Of a stretch of DNA of 64,000 bases, positions 36,807-46,065 are shown one piece after another. Numbering within the stretch: position 1 is the stretch's first letter; every line of letters begins with the position of its first letter. The DNA lies in NCBI GenBank assembly GCA_963716585.1, contig CAVQTN010000005.1:95819-159818 (forward strand), read 5' to 3'. Both the position numbers and the translations under genes were made by a program. This DNA is from JAICUY01 sp963716585. Lineage in GTDB: Bacteria > Chloroflexota > Limnocylindria > QHBO01. The notes beneath the pieces were generated by a model, which was not told the DNA's origin, did not search any database, and saw only the letters and a list, made by a program, of their open reading frames with translations.

Positions 36807-36833
36807 GAAGGCCCCGGCAACGCCGGGGCCTTC
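36807..36833 (+). terminator. Terminator after groEL
   Basis: A perfect 12-bp stem, GAAGGCCCCGGC with GCCGGGGCCTTC around AAC, lies 22 bp after the groEL stop. No long U-tract, as is common in GC-rich genomes. Confidence 0.75.
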
Positions 36834-36866
36834 GTGGTACCCGCGGCTACCTTTGTCCGCGGACGG

Positions 36867-36872
36867 TAGAAT
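36867..36872 (+). promoter_or_regulatory. Putative -10 element of pcrA
   Basis: TAGAAT, then exactly 7 nt, then ATG 36880, with no Shine-Dalgarno site: the commonest form of the leaderless pattern. Confidence 0.5.
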
Positions 36873-36879
36873 CGGACGG

Positions 36880-39342
36880 ATGCCCCCTGACACGACCGCA
36901 CCGCATCCGGCCCTGCTCTCTGCGCCGGAGATCCTGGCCCGTCTCAACCCCCCGCAGGCCGAGGCCGTGAGCCACCTGCACGGGCCGCTGCTGATCCTGG
37001 CCGGGGCCGGCAGCGGCAAGACGCGGGTGCTGGCCCATCGGGTCGCCTATCTCGTGGCCCGCGGCGTGAAGCCGTGGCAGATCGTGGCGGTGACCTTCAC
37101 CAACAAGGCCGCCAACGAGATGCGCGAACGGATCGCGGGGCTCATCGGCGAGGAGAACGCGCGCGAGGCGACGATCGGGACGTTTCACGCCATCTGCGCC
37201 CGCATCCTGCGGCGCGACGGCCAGCACATCGGCCTCGATCGGTCCTTCACGATCTACGACCGCGCGGACCAGATCGCCCTCGTCAAAGGCGTGCTGCGGC
37301 GGCTCGACCTGGACGAGAAGCGGTTTGCACCCGCCGGCATGCTGGCATACATCGGCCAGCGCAAGGATGAGCTGGCAGACCCGGCCACCGCCACGCGCCA
37401 GGCCGCCAACTACTACGAGGAGACCGCCGCACGGGTCTACGAGGCATACCAGCGCCAGCTGGGCGAGGACGACGCGGTCGATTTCGACGACCTGCTGATG
37501 CGCACCGTCTTCCTCTTCGAGCAGCACCCTGACGTGCTCGAGCGCTACCAGAAGCGCTGGCAGCAGATCATGGTCGACGAGTACCAGGACACCAACCGGG
37601 CGCAGTACCTGCTCTGCCAACACCTCGCGGCGAAGCACAAGAACCTGGCGGTGGTGGGTGACGACGATCAGTCGATCTACTCCTGGCGCGGTGCGGACCT
37701 GCGCAACATCATGGATTTTGAGCGCGATTACCCCAACGCCACAGTCGTGAAGCTCGAGCAGAACTACCGCTCCACGCAGAACATCCTGGAGGCGGCCCAC
37801 GCGGTCGTCAGCCGCAATGCCGGCCGCAAGGAGAAGAAGCTGTGGACCGATAAGGGTGCCGGCACCCAGATCGAGCTGTTCGACGCCTACAACGAGTACG
37901 AGGAGGCCGAGTTCGTTGCGCGGCAGGTCGAAAAGCTGGTCGGCTCCTCGGCCGGACCGATGCACGGGCTGCTCACACGTCGGGCGTCGGACGACGACGG
38001 CGCGCTGCGCTACGGCGAGATTGCGGTCACCTACCGGATCAACGCGCAGTCGCGCGTCCTCGAGGAAGCGTTCATGCGCTTCGGGATCCCGTACCAGCTC
38101 GTGGGCGGCACCCGCTTCTACGAGCGGCGCGAGGTCAAGGACGTGCTGGGCTATGTGCGCCTGGCGCGCAACGGCGCGGACCGCGTGGCGCTCGAACGGA
38201 TCGTCAACGTGCCGGCGCGCGGAATCGGCGACAAGACGGTCGAGGAGCTGCGCGCGTGGGCCGACGGGCGCGGGGTCTCGTTGTGGGCCGCGGTCGAGGC
38301 GGCCGGCGAGAACCCGAACCTGGCGCCTCGCGCGCGGACCTCGCTGGCGGGCTTCGCCGACCTCGTGCGCGGACTGATGAGCATCGCCGCGACTGAGCCG
38401 CCGTCGGCGGTTTTCGATGCGGTCGGGGAGCGAACCGGCCTGCGCGAGGCGATCCTGGACGGCACCGAGCAGGGCGAGGAGCGCTGGCAGAACGTCGTCG
38501 AGCTGCGCAACCACGCCGCCGAGTTCGACGAGATCGCCGCGCCCGAGGGGCTTGCCCGCTTCCTCGAGGAGGTTGCCCTGGTCAGCGACCAGGACACGCT
38601 CGAGGATCGGACTGACCGGGTGACCCTCATCACGCTGCACGCCGCCAAGGGGCTCGAGTTCCCGGTTGTCTTCATCGTGGGGCTCGAGGAGGGTCTGCTG
38701 CCGCACAAGCGCGCCCTGGAGGACGATCGCGAGCTCGAGGAAGAGCGCCGCCTGGCGTACGTGGGCATGACCCGCGCCAAGGATCGGCTCTACCTGGTTC
38801 ACGCGCATCACCGCTCGACCTACGGTGTCGGGGCGGCCTCCGAGGCGAGCCGCTTCCTGGCGGAGCTGCCCGAGGAGCTGCTCAATGCCCCGCGCGAGGA
38901 TGGCTCGCCGTTCCGGCGCGGCGGATGGCAGCAGCGCGGCGTCGACGACACCGACTGGCTGCCGGGTGGCTATCGCTCTCCGACGCGCCGCGTCCGGGAG
39001 CCGCTGCGGCCGGTCTCGCTGCCCGACATGGCGTCTCCCGTCGCGGCCACGTCGCGCGTGGGCACGAAGCTCGACGCGCAGCGCCAGCGCGTCGCCGCGG
39101 CGCGGTACGACGCGGCGTCGCTCGATCTGGGGAGCGGCACATTCGACGCGGCGCCTGCCCTGGCGGCCGCGGTGGGCGAACTGGCCTGGAAGCCCGGTGA
39201 CCGAGTGCGGCATCGGCGCTTCGGCGAGGGGATCATCGTCTCGAGCCAGCTGCTCAAGGGCGACGAGGAGGTCACCGTCGCGTTCGTGGGACAGGGCGTC
39301 AAGCGGCTGATCGCCGCATACGCCGGGCTCGAGCGCGCGTGA
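36880..39342 (+). CDS. pcrA: ATP-dependent DNA helicase UvrD/PcrA
   Basis: An 820-residue superfamily 1A 3'-5' helicase acting in repair and removal of proteins from DNA. Walker A is AGAGSGKT (residues 41-48), motif Ia TFTNKAANEMR, motif II DEYQDTN, motif III GDDDQSIYSWRGA, motif V TLHAAKGLEFPVVF and motif VI EERRLAYVGMTRAKDRL. The C-terminal Tudor-like RNA polymerase-interaction domain (PGDRVRHRRFGEGIIVS) is present. ATG 36880 was preferred over TTG 36853 because a TAGAAT box sits 7 nt upstream. Confidence 0.95.
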   Translation: MPPDTTAPHPALLSAPEILARLNPPQAEAVSHLHGPLLILAGAGSGKTRVLAHRVAYLVARGVKPWQIVAVTFTNKAANEMRERIAGLIGEENAREATIGTFHAICARILRRDGQHIGLDRSFTIYDRADQIALVKGVLRRLDLDEKRFAPAGMLAYIGQRKDELADPATATRQAANYYEETAARVYEAYQRQLGEDDAVDFDDLLMRTVFLFEQHPDVLERYQKRWQQIMVDEYQDTNRAQYLLCQHLAAKHKNLAVVGDDDQSIYSWRGADLRNIMDFERDYPNATVVKLEQNYRSTQNILEAAHAVVSRNAGRKEKKLWTDKGAGTQIELFDAYNEYEEAEFVARQVEKLVGSSAGPMHGLLTRRASDDDGALRYGEIAVTYRINAQSRVLEEAFMRFGIPYQLVGGTRFYERREVKDVLGYVRLARNGADRVALERIVNVPARGIGDKTVEELRAWADGRGVSLWAAVEAAGENPNLAPRARTSLAGFADLVRGLMSIAATEPPSAVFDAVGERTGLREAILDGTEQGEERWQNVVELRNHAAEFDEIAAPEGLARFLEEVALVSDQDTLEDRTDRVTLITLHAAKGLEFPVVFIVGLEEGLLPHKRALEDDRELEEERRLAYVGMTRAKDRLYLVHAHHRSTYGVGAASEASRFLAELPEELLNAPREDGSPFRRGGWQQRGVDDTDWLPGGYRSPTRRVREPLRPVSLPDMASPVAATSRVGTKLDAQRQRVAAARYDAASLDLGSGTFDAAPALAAAVGELAWKPGDRVRHRRFGEGIIVSSQLLKGDEEVTVAFVGQGVKRLIAAYAGLERA

Positions 39343-39947
39343 CCATGGACGGCGCCGCGGACGGCACCCGCCTGAATGGCCTGAGCTCGCCTGTGGCGCT
39401 GGTGGAAGAGCTGGTCGAGGCGCGCGAGCAGTTCATGGCCGCCCTGGCGGACATCGACCCGGCGCTGCTGAAGACGCCCGGCCTGGCGGGCCAGTGGTCC
39501 GCCCGCGAGCTCGTGGCGCACCTCGGCTACTGGAGTGGTCATGCGGCGGAGGCGTTGCACTTCGCCGAGCAGGATCGGGCCGACGAGTTCGGCGAGAGCG
39601 AGATGGACGTCGACGAGCGCAACGCGGTCGTGGCCGGCGTGGCCGCCGAGACCGACTTCGCCACGGTGACCCTGCGCGAGGAGGCGGCATTCGGTGCGCT
39701 GCGCGAAGCGTTGCGCGGCGCAGACCCCGCGCGCCTGGGAGATCGGGTGGCCTTCGGTGACACGATCGAGCAGGTGGTCCGTGACGACGGGCCGGATCAC
39801 TACCGCGAGCACGCCATGGACATCCGTGCCTGGTTCAATGGAGCAGCCGAGCCCGAGGACGACGACGACGCGGTCGACGACGACGACGCGGTCGACGACG
39901 ACGATGCTGGGTCCCATGCGTACGAGGCCGATGGCGACTCGGGCTGA
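39339..39947 (+). CDS. DinB-like (DfsB/maleylpyruvate isomerase-type) protein with acidic tail
   Basis: A 202-residue protein. The first 170 residues fit a DinB-like four-helix bundle (LVEELVEAREQFMAAL, QWSARELVAHLGYWSGHA, HYREHAMDIRAW) with possible metal-ligand histidines near residues 62 and 152-156. The C-terminus is a run of Asp blocks (DDDDAV repeated) encoded by an 18-bp tandem repeat. GTG 39339 overlaps the pcrA stop; ATG 39345 is possible. The function of DinB-like proteins of this type is often thiol-dependent, but not established here. Confidence 0.7.
   Translation: MTMDGAADGTRLNGLSSPVALVEELVEAREQFMAALADIDPALLKTPGLAGQWSARELVAHLGYWSGHAAEALHFAEQDRADEFGESEMDVDERNAVVAGVAAETDFATVTLREEAAFGALREALRGADPARLGDRVAFGDTIEQVVRDDGPDHYREHAMDIRAWFNGAAEPEDDDDAVDDDDAVDDDDAGSHAYEADGDSG
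39858..39908 (+). repeat. 18-bp coding tandem repeat
   Basis: GACGACGACGACGCGGTC occurs twice exactly (39858-39875 and 39876-39893) and a third time in part, giving DDDDAV units at the end of the DinB-like protein. Slippage here would change tail length without breaking the frame. Confidence 0.8.
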
Positions 39948-42015
39948 TCCGGCCGCACGCGCGGCCGAGCTGCGGGCGGTCATCGACGAGGCCAACCACC
40001 GCTATCACGTCCTGGATGCGCCGACGATGGAGGACGCCGAGTACGATCGCCTGCTCCGCAAGCTGACGGAGCTCGAGGAGGCGCACCCGGAGGTCATCAG
40101 CCCCGATTCGCCGACCCAGCGCGTAGGAGCGCCGCCCCCAGGGCTGTTCGCCGAGGTCCGCCACGACGTCCCGATGCTCAGCCTGGGCAACGTCTTCAGT
40201 GCTGACGAGCTGCGCGACTTCGACGCCAGGGTCCGCCGCGGCCTCGGTCGCTCCGATGACGACGCACCGGTGAGCTACGTCTGCGAGTTGAAGATCGACG
40301 GCCTGGCGATCAGCCTGCGCTACGAAGGACGCAGCTTCGTGCGCGGCGCGACCCGCGGCGACGGCATGACCGGCGAGGATGTGACACCCAACCTGCGTAC
40401 CGTGCGCGCCATCCCGCTGAAGCTGCGCAAGGAGCCGCCGGGCGGGCGGCTCGAGGTCCGCGGCGAGGTGTACATGCCGCGCGGCGCGTTCGCCGCACTC
40501 AACGAGCAGCTCGAGCAGGCCGGCAAGCCGCTCTACGCCAATGCGCGCAACACCGCCGCCGGCACGGTGCGCCAGAAGGACCCGGCGGTGACCGCAGGCC
40601 GGCGGCTGTCGGTGTGGACCTATCAGCTCGTGGGGGCGAATGGCCTCGCCAGCCACTCGGAGTCGCTCGAGCTGCTGCGTAGCCTGGGCTTGCCGGTGAA
40701 CCCCAACGTCCGGCGCGTGTCAGGCATCGACGAGGTCCTCGCCTACGTCGCCGAATGGGCCGATGCGCGACGTATGCTCGACTACGAGACCGATGGCATC
40801 GTCGTCAAGGTCGACTCACTCGCCGATCAGGCGACGCTCGGGTTCGTCGCCCGCGCGCCGCGCTGGGCGACCGCCTACAAGTTCCCGGCACAGCAGGTGA
40901 CCACCAAGCTGGAAGAGATCGAGGTCTACGTCGGCCGCACCGGGGCGATGACCCCGGTGGCGCATGTCACGCCGGTCTTCGTCGCCGGCACGACCGTACG
41001 CAATGCCACGCTGCACAACATCGACGAGATCCGGCGCAAGGACCTGCGGGTTGGCGACACGGTGGTTCTGCAGCGCGCCGGTGACGTCATCCCCGAGGTC
41101 GTCAGCGCGGTCGTCGACGCGCGCGACGGATCTGAGATCGTCTGGGAGATGCCCACCCACTGCCCGGTCTGCGGCTCCGAGGCGCTGCGCGAGGAGGGCG
41201 AGGCGGTGACGCGCTGCCCGAATCCGTTCTGCCCGGCGCAGCGCATCGGTGGGCTTCTGCACTTCGCCGGTCGAGGGGGGATCGACGTCGACGGGCTCGG
41301 CTACAAGATCATGCTGCAGCTTGTCGAGCAGGAGCTGGTCAAGGAGCCGGCCGACATCTTCCGCCTCGACGTCGAGATGCTCGAGGGACTCGAGCGGCTG
41401 GGACGCAAGAGCGCCGAGAACCTGTTCGCCTCGATCCAGGCAGCGCGCCGGCGGCCGCTGTCGCGCATCGTCAACGGGCTCGGCATCCGCCACGTCGGCG
41501 AGCAGACCGCGATCGACCTCGCCACCTGGCTCGCCCGCGAGACACCGCGCGCCGAGGACGAGTCGGAGGGCGACTGGACGCGGCGCGTCGTCGACCGCCT
41601 GCGTGACGCATCGGCTGATGAGCTGACCGAGGTGTACGGCGTCGGTCGCGTCGTTGCCGAGTCGATCGCCCGTTTCTTCGACGACGAGCTGACGCGCGAC
41701 ACGCTGCATCGCCTCGTGAGGGCGGGCATGGTGGCCGAGGCACCGGCGCCCGGCGCGACCGTCGAGGAAACCGTCGGGCCGCTGACGGGCCGAACGCTGG
41801 TGGTGACCGGGACGCTCCCGGGCTTCAGCCGCGAGGAGGCCGAGGAGGCGATCCGGGCAGCCGGTGGCCACGCGGCCTCGTCGGTGAGCGCGAGGACCGA
41901 CTACCTGGTCGCCGGCGACAACGCCGGGAGCAAGCTGGCCAGGGCCGCGTCACTGGGCGTGCCGGTGCTCGACGAAGCGGCGCTCCGGCGGCTGCTCGCC
42001 GGCGAGGCGCCGTGA
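39931..42015 (+). CDS. ligA: NAD-dependent DNA ligase LigA
   Basis: A 694-residue replicative ligase. The adenylated lysine is K121 in CELKIDGLAI; Ia domain motif RYHVLDAPTMEDAEYD, oligonucleotide-binding fold VGRTGAMTPVAHV, a Cys4 zinc finger (CPVC, CPNPFC), HhH repeats and a C-terminal BRCT domain (GRTLVVTGTLPGFSREEAE) are in the usual order. Start options are ATG 39904, 39916 and 39931; the last gives the standard N-terminus. It overlaps the end of the DinB-like gene by 17 bp. Confidence 0.96.
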   Translation: MATRADPAARAAELRAVIDEANHRYHVLDAPTMEDAEYDRLLRKLTELEEAHPEVISPDSPTQRVGAPPPGLFAEVRHDVPMLSLGNVFSADELRDFDARVRRGLGRSDDDAPVSYVCELKIDGLAISLRYEGRSFVRGATRGDGMTGEDVTPNLRTVRAIPLKLRKEPPGGRLEVRGEVYMPRGAFAALNEQLEQAGKPLYANARNTAAGTVRQKDPAVTAGRRLSVWTYQLVGANGLASHSESLELLRSLGLPVNPNVRRVSGIDEVLAYVAEWADARRMLDYETDGIVVKVDSLADQATLGFVARAPRWATAYKFPAQQVTTKLEEIEVYVGRTGAMTPVAHVTPVFVAGTTVRNATLHNIDEIRRKDLRVGDTVVLQRAGDVIPEVVSAVVDARDGSEIVWEMPTHCPVCGSEALREEGEAVTRCPNPFCPAQRIGGLLHFAGRGGIDVDGLGYKIMLQLVEQELVKEPADIFRLDVEMLEGLERLGRKSAENLFASIQAARRRPLSRIVNGLGIRHVGEQTAIDLATWLARETPRAEDESEGDWTRRVVDRLRDASADELTEVYGVGRVVAESIARFFDDELTRDTLHRLVRAGMVAEAPAPGATVEETVGPLTGRTLVVTGTLPGFSREEAEEAIRAAGGHAASSVSARTDYLVAGDNAGSKLARAASLGVPVLDEAALRRLLAGEAP

Positions 42016-42806
42016 CCGAGCTCTCTGCGCTCGCCGACCGCCTGCGACGGCTCCATCATGAGGGTCAGCCGCTCATCCTGCCGAACGCCTGGGACGTTGC
42101 CAGCGCCCATGCGGTGGAGCGTGCCGGAGCGACGGCGGTTGCAACCAGCAGCAGCGCTGTCGCGGAGTCGCTCGGCTTCGAGGACGGCGAGAACGCGCCG
42201 CCGGACGAGATGTTCGCCGCCATCGGTCGCATCGCTCGGGGGGTGTCGCTGCCGGTCACGGCGGACGTCGAAGGGGGCTACGGCCTTGACGCACGGCAGC
42301 TCGTCGAGCGTCTGGTGAGCGTCGGCGCGGTCGGGATGAACCTCGAGGACACCGACCGCGGCGGGTCAGTCGCCGGATTGGTGCCCGTCGGGTTCCAGTC
42401 CGAACGCATCGCCGCCATTCGTGCGGCCGCCGAGGCTGCGGGCGTGCCGCTTGTCATCAACGCCAGGATCGACGTCTACCTGCGGGACGCGGAGAGCATC
42501 GAGGAGCAAACGGAGGCGGCCGTCGAGCGTGGCCGCGCCTACCTGGCGGCTGGTGCGGACTGCGTCTATCCGATCTGGCTGACCGATGCGGCCGAGATCG
42601 CGCGCATCGTGCGTGAGCTCGATGCGCCGGTGAACATCCTGCTGCGTCCCGGCGCGCCGGGCCTCGCGGAGCTCGTGCGCCTTGGCGTACGTCGCATGAG
42701 CGTCGGTGGCGGCCTGGCGCGACACGCACTGGCTCGCGCAGAAGAGCTGGGCCGGCGCCTGCTGCGCGGGGACGACGCGGCGTTTCGCGAGCTCGGGGAA
42801 GACTGA
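42012..42806 (+). CDS. Isocitrate lyase/PEP mutase family protein
   Basis: A 264-residue TIM-barrel enzyme of the PEP phosphonomutase-like group. Patterns: LILPNAWDVASAHAVERAGATAVATSS (start), DVEGGYG (metal-binding Asp/Glu), GMNLEDTDRGG and NARIDVYL. Related proteins include carboxyvinyl-carboxyphosphonate phosphorylmutase-like lyases; without a catalytic KxCxG loop it is not a true isocitrate lyase. GTG 42012 overlaps the ligA stop (GTGA). The substrate is unknown. Confidence 0.85.
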   Translation: MTELSALADRLRRLHHEGQPLILPNAWDVASAHAVERAGATAVATSSSAVAESLGFEDGENAPPDEMFAAIGRIARGVSLPVTADVEGGYGLDARQLVERLVSVGAVGMNLEDTDRGGSVAGLVPVGFQSERIAAIRAAAEAAGVPLVINARIDVYLRDAESIEEQTEAAVERGRAYLAAGADCVYPIWLTDAAEIARIVRELDAPVNILLRPGAPGLAELVRLGVRRMSVGGGLARHALARAEELGRRLLRGDDAAFRELGED

Positions 42807-42840
42807 CGGCCGCAGCCCACCCCGGGTTGGCGTGGTGCCT

Positions 42841-43350
42841 TCAGCGGAGCTGCACCTCGATGTGGACCGGCACCGCGCGACGCAGGGCGTCATGCACGGG
42901 GCAGTGATCGACTGCCCAGTCGACGATCTCGTGCAGCGCTGCCGAGTCCGCTGACGAGCCGATCGTGATGCGCGCGCTCATGTGCAGTGGTCCGGCCGGC
43001 ACCCCGCCATCCAGGCCAAGGATGCCTCGGTCATCCGACTCGCTGTCGACTGCAACCTCGAGATTGTCGAGCTGGACGCCCTCTTGCGCCGCGTGCATGG
43101 CGACGAGCGTGGCGAGGCAGCTCGCGTGCGCCGCACGGAGCAGCCATCCCGGGCTCGGCGCCGAGGCCGCGCCACCGACGCTCGACGGCATGTCACTCGC
43201 CAGTGACTCGCCCGATAACCCGCGCATCTCGACGCGCAGGCCGCTCATCAGGGTCGCCGTTGCGACCGAATCGGTGTATCGCGCCTCCTCCGGATGGTCG
43301 CCCAGGTAGCTCGAGGCCACTCTCAGGGCGGTGCGGATGTGATCCGTCAT
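42841..43350 (-). CDS. OsmC family protein
   Basis: A 169-residue OsmC/Ohr-type protein, which reduces organic hydroperoxides through two cysteines. Cys78 (AAHASCLATL) and Cys150 (DHCPVHDAL) occupy the two catalytic positions. AAGGAGG precedes the ATG. The gene is 16 bp downstream of the alpha/beta hydrolase gene and in the same direction, so the two form an operon. The sequence is closer to general OsmC-like proteins than to Ohr. Confidence 0.85.
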   Translation of the reverse strand: MTDHIRTALRVASSYLGDHPEEARYTDSVATATLMSGLRVEMRGLSGESLASDMPSSVGGAASAPSPGWLLRAAHASCLATLVAMHAAQEGVQLDNLEVAVDSESDDRGILGLDGGVPAGPLHMSARITIGSSADSAALHEIVDWAVDHCPVHDALRRAVPVHIEVQLR

Positions 43351-43366
43351 GGTGCCTCCTTGATGT

Positions 43367-44206
43367 TCATACGTCGCCCTCGGCGAAAAACATCTCGACC
43401 AGCTGGTCGTAGCCGGTGAACGAGGAGCGGACGGTGTGCCCGCAGTCGGGGTCGATGGCCAGCCGCGCGTCCCCGATCGACTCGGCCACCAGCCGGGTCG
43501 AGGCCAGCGGCACGATCTGATCCTGCCCGCCGGCCAGCACCAGCACCGGTACGCTGATCTCTGCCAGCCGGTCGGTGACGAACGACGACGGGTCGAGCGT
43601 CGCCTTCAGCTCCCCGATGAAGCGCTCCGGCGTGGCGGGCTTCGGCTGAAATCGGGCGGCCACCGCGAACGCTTCCGCCGTGACCGACCCGGCGGGCTTC
43701 ATCTGGACCGCCATACGGGCAAAGAACTCGCCCCATCGGCCGGCCTCGGCCAGCCCAATCCAGGAGCCCATCCGTTCGGCCATCGGCGAGTCCGGCGGCG
43801 TCTCGGAGGCGACGGATGCCAGGACCAGGCGCGAGACGAGTTCGGGATGATCGACCGCCAGCCATAGCGCGATCCGGCCGCCGCCGGACTCCGCCTCGAT
43901 GTCAACCGCCTGTTCGACCTCCGCCAGGGCCACCGACACCGCATCGGCGATGACCCGTGGGTGCATCAGCCGCTCGGCGTCTGACCGGTCCGCGGGCAGG
44001 GGACGGCCGAGCACGACCACCGTGCGCGCGCGAGCGCGCCCGCTCCACCGGCGAACGAGGACGCTCTCGGTGCCGGCCAGCGGGCGCAGGCCGGTCTCCA
44101 CGCCGCCGAGGACCAGCAGCGGAACGCCGGGTCCGCCGCGCAGGGTGAACGCCTCGATCCGACCGCCGCGGATCGGGATGGCGTGAACGCGAGGATCGTC
44201 GGGCAT
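43367..44206 (-). CDS. Alpha/beta hydrolase
   Basis: A 279-residue hydrolase-fold protein. The nucleophile elbow is AESGGG (Ser107, the usual G-x-S-x-G with Ala first), the acid is in VLAGGQDQIVP and the His in DPDCGHTV. The lid region (about residues 140-205) is helical. Ester or peptide-type substrates are possible; none can be named. A TAGGAT box lies 7 nt upstream of the ATG, so the mRNA is probably leaderless; it is divergent from gatC. Confidence 0.8.
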   Translation of the reverse strand: MPDDPRVHAIPIRGGRIEAFTLRGGPGVPLLVLGGVETGLRPLAGTESVLVRRWSGRARARTVVVLGRPLPADRSDAERLMHPRVIADAVSVALAEVEQAVDIEAESGGGRIALWLAVDHPELVSRLVLASVASETPPDSPMAERMGSWIGLAEAGRWGEFFARMAVQMKPAGSVTAEAFAVAARFQPKPATPERFIGELKATLDPSSFVTDRLAEISVPVLVLAGGQDQIVPLASTRLVAESIGDARLAIDPDCGHTVRSSFTGYDQLVEMFFAEGDV

Positions 44207-44213
44207 CGGTCGA

Positions 44214-44231
44214 ATCCTAGCCTGCTAGCAT
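44214..44231. promoter_or_regulatory. Back-to-back -10 elements between hydrolase and gatC
   Basis: TAGGAT on the minus strand (44214-44219) is 7 nt from the hydrolase ATG, and TAGCAT on the plus strand (44226-44231) is 7 nt from the gatC ATG. The whole intergenic space is 32 bp. A direct repeat GCATCGGTCG (44203-44212 and 44228-44237) spans both starts. Confidence 0.5.
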
Positions 44232-44238
44232 CGGTCGC

Positions 44239-44532
44239 ATGATCACGCGCGCCGAGGTCGAGCACGTCGCCCTGTTGGCCCGGCTGGGCCTGACCGATGA
44301 CGAGATCGACCGCATGCAGGCCCAGCTGTCGCACATTCTCGAGACGATCGAACGGCTGCGAGATGTCGACACCCGCCACGTCGGACCAACCGCGCAGGTC
44401 ATCGCGCTGGAGAACGTCATGCGTGACGACGTGCCGCGTCCGGGCCTCTCGCGCGAGGCGGCGCTCGGCAATGCGCCTGCCCGCGAAGGACCAATGCTGC
44501 GCGTTCCGGTCGTCCTGGAGCAGGGCCGATGA
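44239..44532 (+). CDS. gatC: Aspartyl/glutamyl-tRNA amidotransferase subunit C
   Basis: A 97-residue GatC, the clamp that stabilises GatA-GatB. Start EVEHVALLARLGLTDDEIDRMQAQLSHIL, then VDTRHVGPTAQV and the LREDVPRPGLSREAAL-like segment (MRDDVPRPGLSREAAL) are typical. It overlaps gatA by ATGA. A TAGCAT box 7 nt upstream suggests a leaderless start. Confidence 0.95.
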   Translation: MITRAEVEHVALLARLGLTDDEIDRMQAQLSHILETIERLRDVDTRHVGPTAQVIALENVMRDDVPRPGLSREAALGNAPAREGPMLRVPVVLEQGR

Positions 44533-46025
44533 GCCTGCCTCTCGCGGACCGCACGATCAGCGAAGTCGGCGAGCTGCTGCGGGGCGGGGAGGTGAGCAGC
44601 GTTGAGCTGACGCGGGCCTGCCTGGAACGGATCGAGGCGCACGCAGCGCGGTTGAACACGTTCCTGGCGGTCGGCGCGGAGGCGGCGCTGCGAACGGCAG
44701 CAGCAGCCGATGCGGCACGCGCGGCCGGCGATGACCGGCCGCTGCTCGGCATCCCGTACGCCCTGAAGGACATCTTCGTCACCCGCGCGCTGGATGCCGA
44801 CGGCAATCCCACCGACGGGCTGCCGACCACCGCCGGCTCACGGATCCTGGAGGGCTATCGATCGCCCTACGCTTCCTCGGCCGAGGAGCGCCTCGGCGCC
44901 GCGGGCGGCGTGCTGTTGGGCAAGACGAACTGCGACGAGTTCGCAATGGGCTCGAGCAACGAGAACTCGGCGTACGGTCCAGTCCACAACCCGTGGGACG
45001 AGTCGACCGTGCCCGGCGGCTCTTCCGGCGGCTCCAGCGCGGCGGTCGCCGCCGGTCAGGCGTTCTTCGCCACGGGCACCGACACCGGCGGCAGCATCCG
45101 ACAGCCGGCTTCGCTGTCCGGCGTCGTCGGACTGAAGCCGACCTACGGCCGCGTCAGCCGCTACGGCATGGTCGCCTTCGCCTCGTCACTCGACCAGTGC
45201 GGGCCGCTGACGCGCTCCGTTCGTGACGTGGCGACCGTTCTGCAGGCGCTCGCCGGCCACGACCCGCGCGACTCGACCAGCGTGGCCCTGCCGGTCCCCG
45301 ATTACGCAGCCGCGCTCAGCGGTGAGGTCGCCGGCCTCAGGCTGGGGGTGCCACGCGAGTACTTCGTGGCCGGCATGGAGCCGGGGGTTGAGCTGGCGGT
45401 GCGCGAGGCCATGGGCCTGCTGGAAGGCATGGGCGCGCAGATCGTGGAAGTCAGCCTGCCGTCGACCGACCAGGGCCTGGCCACCTACTACATCATCTCG
45501 CCGGCGGAGGCCTCCGCCAACCTGGCGCGCTACGACGGCATCAAGTACGGGCTGAGCGCTGGCAGCGACGAACTGCTCGAAAACTACCTGCAGACCCGCG
45601 GGGCCGGCTTTGGGCCGGAGGTCAAGCGCCGCATCATGCTCGGCACCTACGCGCTGTCGGCCGGCTACTACGACGCGTACTACGTCAAGGCGCAGCAGGT
45701 GCGCACGCTCATGAAGGACGAATTCGACCGCGTGCTGGCCGATGTCGACGCCCTGTTGGCACCGACCTCGCCGAGCGTCGCCTTTCCGATCGGCGCCAAG
45801 ACCAACGACCCGCTGCTGATGTACCTCAACGACGCCTGCACGCTGCCGGTCAACATCGCTGGGCTGCCGGGCATCAGCGTCCCGTGCGGCTTCTCCGATG
45901 GCAAGCCGGTCGGGCTGCAGGTCATTGGTCGAGCCTTCGACGAGGCGATGGTCCTGCGCGTGGCCGACGCCTACGAGCGGGTTGCCGGATTCGCCGGCCA
46001 GCGCCCGCCGCTGCCCCACAATTGA
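44529..46025 (+). CDS. gatA: Aspartyl/glutamyl-tRNA amidotransferase subunit A
   Basis: A 498-residue amidase-signature subunit that frees ammonia from glutamine. The Ser-cisSer-Lys triad can be placed at K80 (YALKDIF), S165 (GGSSGGSS) and S189 (TDTGGSIRQPAS). NCDEFAMGSSNENSAYG is the GatA-specific segment. With GatB it converts Glu-tRNA(Gln) or Asp-tRNA(Asn), implying that GlnRS and/or AsnRS may be absent. gatB is not adjacent but about 4 kb downstream. Confidence 0.96.
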   Translation: MSLPLADRTISEVGELLRGGEVSSVELTRACLERIEAHAARLNTFLAVGAEAALRTAAAADAARAAGDDRPLLGIPYALKDIFVTRALDADGNPTDGLPTTAGSRILEGYRSPYASSAEERLGAAGGVLLGKTNCDEFAMGSSNENSAYGPVHNPWDESTVPGGSSGGSSAAVAAGQAFFATGTDTGGSIRQPASLSGVVGLKPTYGRVSRYGMVAFASSLDQCGPLTRSVRDVATVLQALAGHDPRDSTSVALPVPDYAAALSGEVAGLRLGVPREYFVAGMEPGVELAVREAMGLLEGMGAQIVEVSLPSTDQGLATYYIISPAEASANLARYDGIKYGLSAGSDELLENYLQTRGAGFGPEVKRRIMLGTYALSAGYYDAYYVKAQQVRTLMKDEFDRVLADVDALLAPTSPSVAFPIGAKTNDPLLMYLNDACTLPVNIAGLPGISVPCGFSDGKPVGLQVIGRAFDEAMVLRVADAYERVAGFAGQRPPLPHN

Positions 46026-46048
46026 TGCCGCAGGCCCGGCCCTTGCAG

Positions 46049-46065
46049 TCGCCGAGTGTCGGCGA
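46049..46065 (+). terminator. Possible short hairpin after gatA
   Basis: TCGCCGA-GTG-TCGGCGA, a perfect 7-bp stem, 24 bp after the gatA stop and followed by TTGACA. Could be a terminator or part of the next promoter region. Confidence 0.35.
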
